This document shows, one piece after another, positions 1 to 7,608 of a stretch of DNA of 64,000 nucleotides; position 1 is the first letter of the stretch; each line of letters opens with the position of its first letter. Below the pieces are notes generated by a model. The model saw only the letters and a list, made by a program, of their open reading frames with translations. It was not told the origin of the DNA and made no database searches. A program made the position numbers and the translations under genes. Source of the stretch: Candidatus Eiseniibacteriota bacterium (GTDB taxonomy: Bacteria; Eisenbacteria; RBG-16-71-46; CAIMUX01); the NCBI GenBank assembly GCA_016712505.1, contig JADJQY010000002.1, forward strand, positions 62,001-126,000, in the 5' to 3' direction.

Positions 1-222
1 CGCCACCAGTGCGCGCGCGACCCCTTCATCGGCCGCCTGCGTGGCCGCGCCACCGGACAGACCGGCCAGGCGACGCTCGGCCCAGCTCAGCAGGAACGCC
101 GCCCGGACCGAACTCCGGAGCAGCTCCTCGATCGCCGCGGGCTGATCCGCCCGGGCGTCACGCAAGAGCTGGTTCCAATCTCGCGGTTGCTCGGACGCGC
201 CGGTCGCTTCGGTGCCGTTCAT
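1..222 (-). CDS. Hypothetical protein, partial (C-terminus outside window)
   Basis: Open frame running leftward off the window edge from an ATG at 222; 74 residues are visible with no stop. The product is Ala/Arg/Glu-rich and apparently helical, with a stretch reading LLRDARADQPAAIEELLR. That loosely recalls the first helices of sigma-factor-like or other small helical proteins, but it is too short to assign and I do not name it. It is divergent from the TPR gene at 309, with 86 bp between the two starts. No strong Shine-Dalgarno is visible upstream of this ATG, so the start is uncertain. Confidence 0.45.
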   Translation of the reverse strand, partial: MNGTEATGASEQPRDWNQLLRDARADQPAAIEELLRSSVRAAFLLSWAERRLAGLSGGAATQAADEGVARALVA

Positions 223-308
223 GGCGCGGGAGACTAGCAGGTCTCTCCGCGTTGTGTATGCTCACGCTTTCGCCCGACGGCCATCCGCGCAACCGCGAAA
301 GGATCGAC

Positions 309-1568
309 ATGGGACTCTTCGGGACCTCGCCTGAGAAGAAGCTGGAAAAGGCGCGCGAGCATAGCCGGCGCGGGGAGGACTACGAGGCGCGCCTCCTCTT
401 CGCCGACGTCCTCTCCAAGCGCGACCGTTTACATCCCACGACGCGCGAGGCGGCGGAAGCCGGACTGCTCGAGGTGCGACTCCGGATGATCGCGGCCCGG
501 CTCGATGAGGCGGAGCGGTATCGCCTGGTCGGGGATCTCGAGACCGCGCGCGATCGTTGTCACACCGCGCTCGATCTGGCCGGGGAGGATCTCGACACGA
601 GCGAAATTGAAGAGCGCCTGCGCCAGATCGACTCACCGAAGCGGCCGCTGCCACCGACCGCGCGGGTCGAGGACGGGGTCCAGACCGACCTGCTCACCCC
701 GCCGGAAGACGCGCCCGATAACCTCGGCGGACTGCTCGAACTGCTCAAGCCGAAGCCGGCCCCGCCGCGCACCGATGCCGAACTGCAGGGCGACGATCCG
801 GACGGTCTCTTCGAGCTGCACATCCAGACCCTGGGAGACGGACTCGCGGCTCGCTACCGCGGGTTCGGGCTCGACTTCCGCAATGGCTACCTTGCGCTGG
901 TGCAGAACGCGCCCGACCGCGCCCTCGCCTGGTTCGAGCGCCTCGCGCCGGAGATCGCCGGCGATCGCTGGGTCGGGCTGGAGCGGGCCCACGCCCTGCT
1001 CCTCGCCGAGCGGTGCGACGATGCCCTCGCCCTCCTGGCCGAACTCGATCCGGGGGACGAGCCCGCCGATGCGGTCTACCTGTCCCGGCACCGGTTCCTC
1101 CGGGTGGAAGCCCTGCGGACCGCCCATCGCTACGACGAGGCGGTCGCTGCGGCCCGCGCCCTGGTCGCGACCCCCGATGTGGCCGATCCCGCCGCCGACT
1201 CCATCCTCGCCTGGACCCTGATCGAGGCCGGGCGGCATCAGGAGGCGTACGAGATGCTGGTCGCCTACCTCCGGGCCGGGTCGATCCAGGAAGAGATCCT
1301 CGTGCCGGCCGCCCAGGCCGCGGCGCTCCTCGACCGGCGCCGGGAGGCGATCCTATTGCTGGAGGGGCTCCTCCAGTCTCGCTTCCAGCGGAGCCTCGAG
1401 CGTCAGATCGAGGTCGACTTCCCGATCGAGGCCGGTCGCCGACTGCTGCAGTTCTATCTGGAGGACCGGCGCCCCTCCGACCAGGTCCGAAATCTCTGCC
1501 AGCATCTGCTCGACCACGACCATGAACAGGGCGAAATCTATCGAGAACTGCTTCTCAAGATTCGATAA
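309..1568 (+). CDS. TPR-type tetratricopeptide protein, cytoplasmic
   Basis: 419 residues from the ATG at 309, preceded by AAAGGA. The frame stays open far upstream, but only from this ATG does the product look like a protein: MGLFGTSPEKKLEKAREHSR. It is almost entirely helical, with TPR-like hairpins (an N-terminal one at about residues 10-100, then a series from about 190 to 400 with Ala/Leu-rich A-B helix pairs) separated by a Pro-rich low-complexity linker at about 110-150. There is no signal peptide or membrane segment. Such proteins are usually scaffolds; no partner can be inferred. It stands alone, divergent from the partial gene at 1-222, and is followed by a 357-bp gap. Confidence 0.7.
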   Translation: MGLFGTSPEKKLEKAREHSRRGEDYEARLLFADVLSKRDRLHPTTREAAEAGLLEVRLRMIAARLDEAERYRLVGDLETARDRCHTALDLAGEDLDTSEIEERLRQIDSPKRPLPPTARVEDGVQTDLLTPPEDAPDNLGGLLELLKPKPAPPRTDAELQGDDPDGLFELHIQTLGDGLAARYRGFGLDFRNGYLALVQNAPDRALAWFERLAPEIAGDRWVGLERAHALLLAERCDDALALLAELDPGDEPADAVYLSRHRFLRVEALRTAHRYDEAVAAARALVATPDVADPAADSILAWTLIEAGRHQEAYEMLVAYLRAGSIQEEILVPAAQAAALLDRRREAILLLEGLLQSRFQRSLERQIEVDFPIEAGRRLLQFYLEDRRPSDQVRNLCQHLLDHDHEQGEIYRELLLKIR

Positions 1569-1925
1569 AACCGATGGATCTGGCACGGTTTGGCAAATTT
1601 CTTGCCAGTAAGTATCGATCGCCGAGCCGCTTGGAGCTGTTCCGACCTCAGGATTCGCCCAATGGGGGAAGAATTCTAACTTGGCGAAATCGAGTGGGCT
1701 GACCTATTCTGTTAGACGTTCGATTCGTCCGGGGTTGGGGCTTCCTCCCGTCCGCAGGAGTCTGCGCCCCCTTGGACCGTCTCGATTGGAGCTGTTGGCA
1801 ACGATGGACCCGACCGAGATCCCAAGTGAAGGACGGCTCAAGTCCGCAGCAACCGAACTCGATTCCCTGTCCGCGGGAGTCGATGCGCAGCCAGAGGTAC
1901 TACATCTACGAGGAGGTCCTGCTGT
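1569..1925. other. Intergenic region upstream of first GACC-repeat gene
   Basis: No convincing gene. A small hairpin (TGGCAA/TTGCCA at 1591-1607) lies just after the TPR gene and might weakly terminate it. A poor sigma-70-like pair (TTGGCG at 1681, TATTCT 18 bases on) is the best promoter candidate for the gene at 1926 but matches only 4/6 in each box. A good ribosome binding site GAGGAGGT ends about 9 bases before 1926. Confidence 0.4.
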
Positions 1926-4817
1926 ATGAAGAAACAGATACTGTTTCTCGCAGCATCCATGTGTCTCGGTGCCAGCGTCGCGAGCGCTGGTCCGAATGCG
2001 GGCGGTACGCTGATCGTCTCCGTTCAGGAGTCGATCGTCTACTGCACTGACACCACGACGTATTGTCCCAACTTTGCTCTCGCGAACTGCCAGTCCACGG
2101 ACAACTCGGCCAGCGGAAGCGCGACGAAGGTGTTCTACGTCGTCGCGGCGTTTCCGACCGGGAGCAACCCGAGACTGGCGGGTCTGACCTTCGGCGTTCA
2201 GTACACCAGCAATGTCACCTTGGTGGGCCAGGCGAGCTGCGCCGACTTCGAGCTTACGACCTCGAACTGGCCGGATTCTGGCTCGGGAACCGCCCTGACC
2301 TGGAACTCCGCGCGGACGACGTTGCTCACCCCGGCGTACTGGTTCGCGGGATACAACTACTACTCGCCCGATGCTGGGACCTTCGGTGTGATTGCCCACC
2401 CGACCCAGGGGGGCAACTTTGCCGACGATAGCGTTCCGGCCAAGCTGGACGAGATTGCTGCCTACGGCTCGCTCGGCTTCGATACCCAGGGTTCGACCCC
2501 GTGCCCGGTTACGCCGGTGCTGACTGGTGCCTGCTGCTTCCCGACCGGGGGCTGCACCATCCTGTCGGCGGCCGACTGCGCGACCGCGGGCGGTGCGTAC
2601 CAGGGGGACAACACCACCTGTAGCCCGAACCCGTGTCCGCTGCCGACCGGTGCCTGCTGCTTCCCCGACGGAAGCTGCTTCGTCACCACGGCGAACGACT
2701 GCGCCGGCGTCTACCAGGGCGACTTCACCAGCTGCGACCCGAATCCGTGTCCGCTGCCGACCGGCGCTTGCTGCGCTCCGGACGGAAGCTGCACCGTGAC
2801 GACGGAAGTGGACTGCGCGAGCCACGGCAATGCGTACCAGGGCGACAACACGGGCTGCGATCCGAACCCGTGCCCGCTGCCGACTGGTGCCTGCTGCTAC
2901 GCCGATGGAAGCTGCCTCGTTCAGACCGCGGGTGACTGCACTGGTATCTACCAGGGCGACTTCACCTCCTGCGATCCGAACCCGTGCCCGCTCCCGACCG
3001 GCGCCTGCTGCGTCGACTTCGTCTGCACGATCACGACCGCGAACGACTGCGCCGGTACGTACTACGGCGACGGCTCGTCCTGCGATCCGACCCCGTGCCC
3101 GCCGCCGGCCACCGGCGCTTGCTGCTTCGCTGACGGTTCGTGCTCGGTCCAGACCGAGAGCGACTGCAACGAAAACGGCGGCACCTACCGCGGCGACAAT
3201 GTTCCGTGCGATCCGAATCCGTGCCCGCAGCCGACCGGCGCTTGCTGCGTCGACTACGTCTGCACCATCACCACCGCGAACGACTGCGCGGGCGACTTCT
3301 ACGGCGTTGGCTCGACCTGCGATCCGACCCCGTGCCCGCCGCCGCCGCCGACCGGTGCGTGCTGCGTTGATTACGTCTGCACCATCACCACCGAGCTGGA
3401 CTGCGCGGGTGATTGGTACGGCGCCGGTTCGACCTGCGATCCGACTCCGTGCCCGCCGCCGCCGCCGACCGGTGCGTGCTGCGTGGACTATGTCTGCACG
3501 ATCACGACCCAGAACGACTGCGCTGGCGACTACTACGGTGACGGCTCGACCTGCGACCCGACTCCGTGCCCGCCGCCGCCGCCGACTGGTGCGTGCTGCT
3601 CGTTCGAACTCCGTGGCTGCTCCGTGACGACGCAGGCTGACTGCGAGACGAACGGTGGTACCTATCAGGGTGACGGCACGACCTGCGATCCGGATCCGTG
3701 CGTTCTCCCGACCGGTGCCTGCTGCGTCGACTACGTCTGCTCGATCCTGACCGCCAATGAGTGCGGCCTGGTCGGCGGCACGTACTACGGTGACGGCAGC
3801 ACGTGCGATCCTTCGCCGTGCCCGCCGCCTGCGACCGGCGCCTGCTGCGTTGACTACGTCTGCACGATCACGACCCAGATGGACTGCGCTGGCGACTACT
3901 ACGGTGACGGTTCGACCTGCGATCCGACCCCGTGCCCGCCGCCGCCGCCGACTGGTGCGTGCTGCGTCGATTACGTCTGCACCATCACGACCCGGAATGA
4001 CTGCGCTGGCGAGTACTTCGGTGACGGTTCGACCTGCGATCCGACCCCGTGCCCGCCGCCGCCGCCGACCGGTGCGTGCTGCGTGGATTACGTCTGCACC
4101 ATCACCACCGCGAATGACTGCGCTGGCGAGTACTTCGGTGACGGGTCGACCTGCGACCCGACCCCGTGCCCGCCGCCGCCGCCGACCGGTGCGTGCTGCG
4201 TGGATTACGTCTGCACCATCACCACCGCGAATGACTGCGCTGGCGAGTACTTCGGTGACGGGTCGACCTGCGACCCGACCCCGTGCCCGCCGCCGCCGCC
4301 GACCGGTGCGTGCTGCGTGGATTACGTCTGCACCATCACGACCCGGAATGACTGCGCTGGCGAGTACTTCGGTGACGGATCGACCTGCGATCCGACCCCG
4401 TGCCCGCCGCCGCCGCCGACCGGCGCGTGCTGCGTTGATTACGTCTGCACCATCACCACCGCGAATGACTGCGCTGGCGAGTACTTCGGTGACGGGTCGA
4501 CCTGCGACCCGACCCCGTGCCCGCCGCCGCCGCCGACCGGTGCGTGCTGCGTGGATTACGTCTGCACCATCACGACCCAGAACGACTGCGCTGGCGACTA
4601 CTACGGTGACGGCTCGACCTGCGATCCGACTCCGTGCCCGCCGCCGCCGCCGACTGGTGCGTGCTGCCTCGTGACCGGTGAGTGCGTGGTGACGACCGCC
4701 AACGACTGCGACGGCTCCTACCAGGGAGACAACGTGTCGTGCGATCCGAACCCGTGCCCGCCGCCGGTTGCGACCCAGCCCGCGACGTGGGGTCAGATCA
4801 AGAAGAACTACCGCTAG
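1926..4817 (+). CDS. Secreted Cys-rich GACC-repeat protein, 19 repeats
   Basis: 963 residues. A signal peptide (MKKQILFLAASMCLGASVASA) is followed by an approximately 175-residue N-terminal domain starting AGPNAGGTL, clearly paralogous to the N-terminus of the protein at 7609. Then come 19 repeats of about 35-39 residues opening with (T/P)GACC and carrying six cysteines each (C-C-x4-C-x7-C-x10-C-x4-C in the commonest form), joined by Pro-rich linkers. The last residues are PATWGQIKKNYR, the tail shared with three neighbours. Six Cys per repeat suggests disulfide-stapled modules on an extracellular fibre; this is inference, and I know no named family. The six penultimate units are nearly identical in DNA. 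A strong SD lies at 1909-1916. A long open frame on the opposite strand is a composition artefact. Confidence 0.85.
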   Translation: MKKQILFLAASMCLGASVASAGPNAGGTLIVSVQESIVYCTDTTTYCPNFALANCQSTDNSASGSATKVFYVVAAFPTGSNPRLAGLTFGVQYTSNVTLVGQASCADFELTTSNWPDSGSGTALTWNSARTTLLTPAYWFAGYNYYSPDAGTFGVIAHPTQGGNFADDSVPAKLDEIAAYGSLGFDTQGSTPCPVTPVLTGACCFPTGGCTILSAADCATAGGAYQGDNTTCSPNPCPLPTGACCFPDGSCFVTTANDCAGVYQGDFTSCDPNPCPLPTGACCAPDGSCTVTTEVDCASHGNAYQGDNTGCDPNPCPLPTGACCYADGSCLVQTAGDCTGIYQGDFTSCDPNPCPLPTGACCVDFVCTITTANDCAGTYYGDGSSCDPTPCPPPATGACCFADGSCSVQTESDCNENGGTYRGDNVPCDPNPCPQPTGACCVDYVCTITTANDCAGDFYGVGSTCDPTPCPPPPPTGACCVDYVCTITTELDCAGDWYGAGSTCDPTPCPPPPPTGACCVDYVCTITTQNDCAGDYYGDGSTCDPTPCPPPPPTGACCSFELRGCSVTTQADCETNGGTYQGDGTTCDPDPCVLPTGACCVDYVCSILTANECGLVGGTYYGDGSTCDPSPCPPPATGACCVDYVCTITTQMDCAGDYYGDGSTCDPTPCPPPPPTGACCVDYVCTITTRNDCAGEYFGDGSTCDPTPCPPPPPTGACCVDYVCTITTANDCAGEYFGDGSTCDPTPCPPPPPTGACCVDYVCTITTANDCAGEYFGDGSTCDPTPCPPPPPTGACCVDYVCTITTRNDCAGEYFGDGSTCDPTPCPPPPPTGACCVDYVCTITTANDCAGEYFGDGSTCDPTPCPPPPPTGACCVDYVCTITTQNDCAGDYYGDGSTCDPTPCPPPPPTGACCLVTGECVVTTANDCDGSYQGDNVSCDPNPCPPPVATQPATWGQIKKNYR
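3951..4652 (+). repeat. Six tandem 117-bp near-identical coding repeats
   Basis: Units start at 3951, 4068, 4185, 4302, 4419 and 4536, exactly 117 bp apart, each encoding one 39-residue six-Cys module (GACCVDYVCTITT...). They differ at only a few positions, mainly T-[R/A/Q]-N-D and synonymous sites. Earlier units from about 3237 are more diverged relatives. The regular spacing and high identity point to recent unequal crossing-over or gene conversion. Confidence 0.9.
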
Positions 4818-4837
4818 TTCGCTAGCGGAAAGTTGCC

Positions 4838-4863
4838 GTGGGCCAGGCGCGAGCCTGGCCCAC
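4838..4863 (+). terminator. Hairpin, first of two after GACC-repeat gene
   Basis: Perfect 11-bp stem GTGGGCCAGGC / GCCTGGCCCAC with a GCGA (GNRA) loop, 20 bp after the stop codon. The U-tract is weak, so it may act as an RNA-stabilising 3' end or as part of a tandem terminator with the next hairpin. Confidence 0.6.
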
Positions 4864-4874
4864 CTTCTGCAATA

Positions 4875-4914
4875 CGCCCTGTCTCCCTCACCGGAGGCGG
4901 GGCGTTCTGCGTTT
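4875..4914 (+). terminator. Second hairpin of tandem terminator
   Basis: 12-bp stem at 4875-4886 / 4893-4904 with two G-U pairs and a 6-base loop, followed by TTCTGCGTTT. This is a plausible intrinsic terminator for the 1926 gene. Confidence 0.55.
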
Positions 4915-5140
4915 GGCGCGAACGGACCCAGCCGGGGGCCGCAGGGCGGCAGGTGTGGATGGGGGGCCAGGCGGCGGAAGTCCTGAGGTGCGTGAAACCA
5001 CCCAGTCAGATTTTGGCTCCACAGGAAAACAACAACGACATTTCGCAGTCGCTTTTGTATTACACTTGAGGAGGTCGCACACAGCGCGCGGCGCGCATCG
5101 TCCGAGGCGCCCGCCGATTCCAACCTGGAGGCCACCCCTG

Positions 5141-5527
5141 ATGACCCGATCTGTCCGCCTGGTTCTGCTCGGTCTCGCCGTCAGCTCCGTCCTCGTCCGC
5201 GCCGCAACCGCCACTCCGGACCCCGATCCGACCGGCGCCTGCTGCCTCGATCCGGGGGAGTGCGTGCAGTTCACGATCGACCAGTGCGACTCGGCCGGTG
5301 GGGCCTGGCAGGGAGTCCTTTCCGAGTGTGAGCCGAATCCGTGTCCCCAGCCGCCCGGCGGCTGCTGCCTCCCGAGCGGGGAGTGCGTACTTCTTGGCGA
5401 GTCCGAGTGCCTCCAGGCGGAGGGGGAGTTCGCCGGCGCCGGCGTCGAGTGCAGCCCGACCTTCTGCGCTCCGCCCCTGCCGACCAACCCGGCCACCTGG
5501 GGCGAGATCAAGCGTCGCTACCGCTAG
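5141..5527 (+). CDS. Small secreted GACC-repeat protein, 2 repeats
   Basis: 128 residues from the ATG at 5141, with GGAG about 10 bases upstream. The frame is open further upstream, but the signal peptide begins here: MTRSVRLVLLGLAVSSVLV, cleavage expected near ATATP. The mature protein is just two six-Cys repeats (TGACCLDPGEC and PGGCCLPSGEC) and the shared tail PATWGEIKRRYR. It is the minimal member of the family: signal peptide, repeats and tail, without the N-terminal domain of its neighbours. This makes it the most informative member for asking what the tail does. It has its own terminator downstream. Confidence 0.8.
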   Translation: MTRSVRLVLLGLAVSSVLVRAATATPDPDPTGACCLDPGECVQFTIDQCDSAGGAWQGVLSECEPNPCPQPPGGCCLPSGECVLLGESECLQAEGEFAGAGVECSPTFCAPPLPTNPATWGEIKRRYR

Positions 5528-5564
5528 CCTCACACCCTCCCGTTCCGGTTCTGAGTCGACGGAG

Positions 5565-5608
5565 CCTCGGTTTTCCCTGCGGGAGGACCGGGGTTCCGTT
5601 TCGATTTT
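5565..5608 (+). terminator. Intrinsic terminator after small GACC-repeat gene
   Basis: 13-bp stem (5565-5577 with 5581-5593, three G-U pairs) with a TGC loop, followed by the T-rich TTCCGTTTCGATTTT. Confidence 0.6.
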
Positions 5609-5646
5609 CCCCAGGCGAGCGATATCGAGCCCTCGCGAATCATTTC

Positions 5647-5675
5647 TTGGGCTGGCCCTAACCAGCGGCTAATAT
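5647..5675 (+). promoter_or_regulatory. Weak sigma-70-like promoter candidate
   Basis: TTGGGC at 5647-5652, a 17-base spacer, then TAATAT at 5670-5675. It lies 78 bp upstream of the gene at 5753 in a locally AT-rich stretch. The -35 match is poor. Confidence 0.3.
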
Positions 5676-5752
5676 CTATTCGCCTGTATTCGCACTCGCA
5701 CCATCTTGTGAGTGACCGAACGGAGACCAGTCGAATGCAAACGGGAGGTAGC

Positions 5753-7192
5753 ATGCGCTTTGTTCGTGAACTGAGCTGCATCGGTCTGCTCGCCGCTTGT
5801 AGCACCGTCGCCATCGCCGAGATGAACGACGACGCCAAGCCGTGGAGCTACGATCCGCTCACCATCATCCGGGCGACGTTCCCGGAGGTCGAACCCAACG
5901 ATGTCTGTCCCGGCCAGCCGGTCAACTGCGGTGACGTGGTCGATCCTGCGGCGATCGACGCCGCGGGCGACGCGGACTTCTACGAGTTCTTCGGCACCGC
6001 CGGAACGCTGGTCACGATCGGTACCGATGCCACCGGCGGCAGCGCGACCGACACCTACCTCGAGCTCTTTCCCGCCGACTGCAGTGCGGCGCGGCTCACC
6101 TTCAACGATGATGGCGGCCCGGGCGCGTTTTCGTTGATCAGCAACTTCGCCCTCCCGGTGACCGGTCTGTACCACATCAAGGTGCGGCATTTCTCGAGCA
6201 GCGGCGTCGGCGCCTACAAGATGTTCCTGACCTGCGTCGAGCCGACCCCGCCGCCGGCCAATGATCGGTGCGAGGGCGCGTTCGTGCTCGAGCCCTGCTC
6301 CAGCGGCACCGTCACCGGTGACAACACGTTCGCGATCAATGACTACGGTTTGACTTCGCTCCCCTGCACCGGCTTCGCGGCCAACGGGCGGGACGTGGTC
6401 TATTCCGTCGCCCTGGGCGTGGGCGATATCTTCGACGTCACCTACACCGCTGTATCCGATGGCTCGGTCTACTTGATCACCGACTGCGCCGATCCGGTGG
6501 CGAGCTGCGTCATCGGCGCGGACGCCACTCTGACGGGTCAGCCCGAGACGTTCAGCTACGTGGCGGCGTCGGCCGGCACGTACTACCTCGTGCTCGACTC
6601 GTTCTCCGCCGGGACCGGCACGACCTGGGTCCTGACCTACAGCATCCTCTGCCCGCCGCCGCCGGTCACCGGTGCCTGCTGCGACGTGCCGGGTGCGACC
6701 TGCTTGATCCTGACCGAGGCGGACTGCCTCGGCGCGGGTGGCAGCTACCAGGGCGACAACACGGTCTGCGATCCGGATCCGTGCGTCGACCCGACGGGTG
6801 CCTGCTGCGTCGACTACGTCTGCACCATCACGACCCGCAATGACTGCGCCGGCGAGTACTTCGGTGACGGTTCGACCTGCGATCCGACTCCGTGCCCGCC
6901 GCCGCCGCCGACCGGTGCGTGCTGCGTCGACTTCGTCTGCACGATCACGACCCAGACCGAGTGCGCCGGCCAGTACTACGGCGACGGCACGGTCTGCGAT
7001 CCGACCCCGTGCCCGCCGCCGCCCCCCACCGGTGCCTGCTGTCTGCCGACCGGTGAGTGCGTCGTGACGACCGCCGGGGACTGCCAGGGCTCCTACGAGG
7101 GGGACGGCACGGTCTGCGATCCGAACCCGTGCGAGCCGCCGGTTGCGACCGAGCGGAAGAGCTGGGGCTCGGTGAAGAACCAGTACCGCTAG
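5753..7192 (+). CDS. Secreted protein: two PPC-like domains plus 4 GACC repeats
   Basis: 479 residues. The start is the ATG at 5753, chosen because GGGAGGT sits 4 bases upstream and a signal peptide follows (MRFVRELSCIGLLAACSTVAIA); a GTG at 5708 would add 15 unlikely residues. At about residues 40-165 there is a bacterial pre-peptidase C-terminal (PPC)-like beta domain (EVEPND..., AGDADFYEF...TGLYHIKV). A second PPC-like domain follows at about 170-305, then four GACC repeats, two of them almost identical to repeats in the 1926 gene. The tail is KSWGSVKNQYR. PPC-like domains are common in exported proteins and may bind surfaces or assist secretion; the role here is unknown. Confidence 0.82.
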   Translation: MRFVRELSCIGLLAACSTVAIAEMNDDAKPWSYDPLTIIRATFPEVEPNDVCPGQPVNCGDVVDPAAIDAAGDADFYEFFGTAGTLVTIGTDATGGSATDTYLELFPADCSAARLTFNDDGGPGAFSLISNFALPVTGLYHIKVRHFSSSGVGAYKMFLTCVEPTPPPANDRCEGAFVLEPCSSGTVTGDNTFAINDYGLTSLPCTGFAANGRDVVYSVALGVGDIFDVTYTAVSDGSVYLITDCADPVASCVIGADATLTGQPETFSYVAASAGTYYLVLDSFSAGTGTTWVLTYSILCPPPPVTGACCDVPGATCLILTEADCLGAGGSYQGDNTVCDPDPCVDPTGACCVDYVCTITTRNDCAGEYFGDGSTCDPTPCPPPPPTGACCVDFVCTITTQTECAGQYYGDGTVCDPTPCPPPPPTGACCLPTGECVVTTAGDCQGSYEGDGTVCDPNPCEPPVATERKSWGSVKNQYR

Positions 7193-7221
7193 ACCTCGAG
7201 ATCTCTGATCTCTACTCGAGG

Positions 7222-7253
7222 GCCCCGGGTCGCACGACCCGGGGCTTTCGTTT
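7222..7253 (+). terminator. Strong intrinsic terminator
   Basis: GC-rich stem GCCCCGGGTCG / CGACCCGGGGC at 7222-7232 and 7235-7245 with a tiny loop, followed by TTTCGTTT. It ends transcription of the gene finishing at 7192. Confidence 0.85.
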
Positions 7254-7403
7254 GACCGCGACGAGGTCCGCGACCGCATGACGCTGGGGCCAATGACCCA
7301 AAGGCCAGGCGGTCGCTCCGTCTGGCCCCCGAGCGCTGGTCGGACCGGTCCGCTGGGGGGGTGAGGACACGAAACACTGGTGAAGAACTGACCGTCTTTG
7401 CTC

Positions 7404-7432
7404 TTGAGAGTGGCCCGCAACCCCGATAAACT
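7404..7432 (+). promoter_or_regulatory. Sigma-70-like promoter for 22-repeat GACC gene
   Basis: TTGAGA (5/6 of consensus) at 7404-7409, exactly 17 bases, then TAAACT (4/6) at 7427-7432. Predicted leader length is about 170 bases. Confidence 0.5.
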
Positions 7433-7608
7433 GTGACCCGCCTGATCGAAGACCGTGGGCGAGCGTTGGCGGCCGCGCCTGAAGAGCGTTCCGGTCGAAG
7501 CGAGGTCTGCAACCAGGATTCGTTGGCGTCCCGCGACGAGGACGCCAGCCTCCTCAGACAATGACAGCAATGCCGGGACAAAAGCTCGGCATGGAGGACA
7601 GATCTGTG

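Larger units (their letters stand above)
4818..5140. other. Intergenic region with double hairpin and AT-rich patch
   Basis: Holds two consecutive hairpins listed separately and, at about 5000-5070, an AT-rich island just before a GAGGAGGT-like motif at 5068-5075. The AT-rich island is where a promoter for the gene at 5141 would be expected, but no box pair is convincing. No coding sequence is supported. Confidence 0.5.
7193..7608. other. Intergenic region: terminator plus promoter of next gene
   Basis: The proximal part holds a strong terminator (7222-7253). The distal part holds a promoter candidate (7404-7432) and an approximately 170-base leader with no recognised RNA motif. Short open frames here have no supporting features. 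Confidence 0.6.

Noticed and set aside
1580..1597. TGGCACGGTTTGGCAA as a sigma-54 promoter
   Set aside because: GG to GC spacing is one base short of the required 10, and the element lies about 330 bp from the next gene.
1681..1929. 82-codon open frame before the first GACC gene
   Set aside because: No ribosome binding site, no recognisable features, and it overlaps the strong SD of the real gene.
1704..5135. 1143-residue open frame on the minus strand across the GACC gene
   Set aside because: It mirrors the GC-rich Cys/Pro repeat coding strand, giving Arg/Ala-rich low-complexity sequence; no signal, domain or ribosome binding site. The same applies to 7765-10707.
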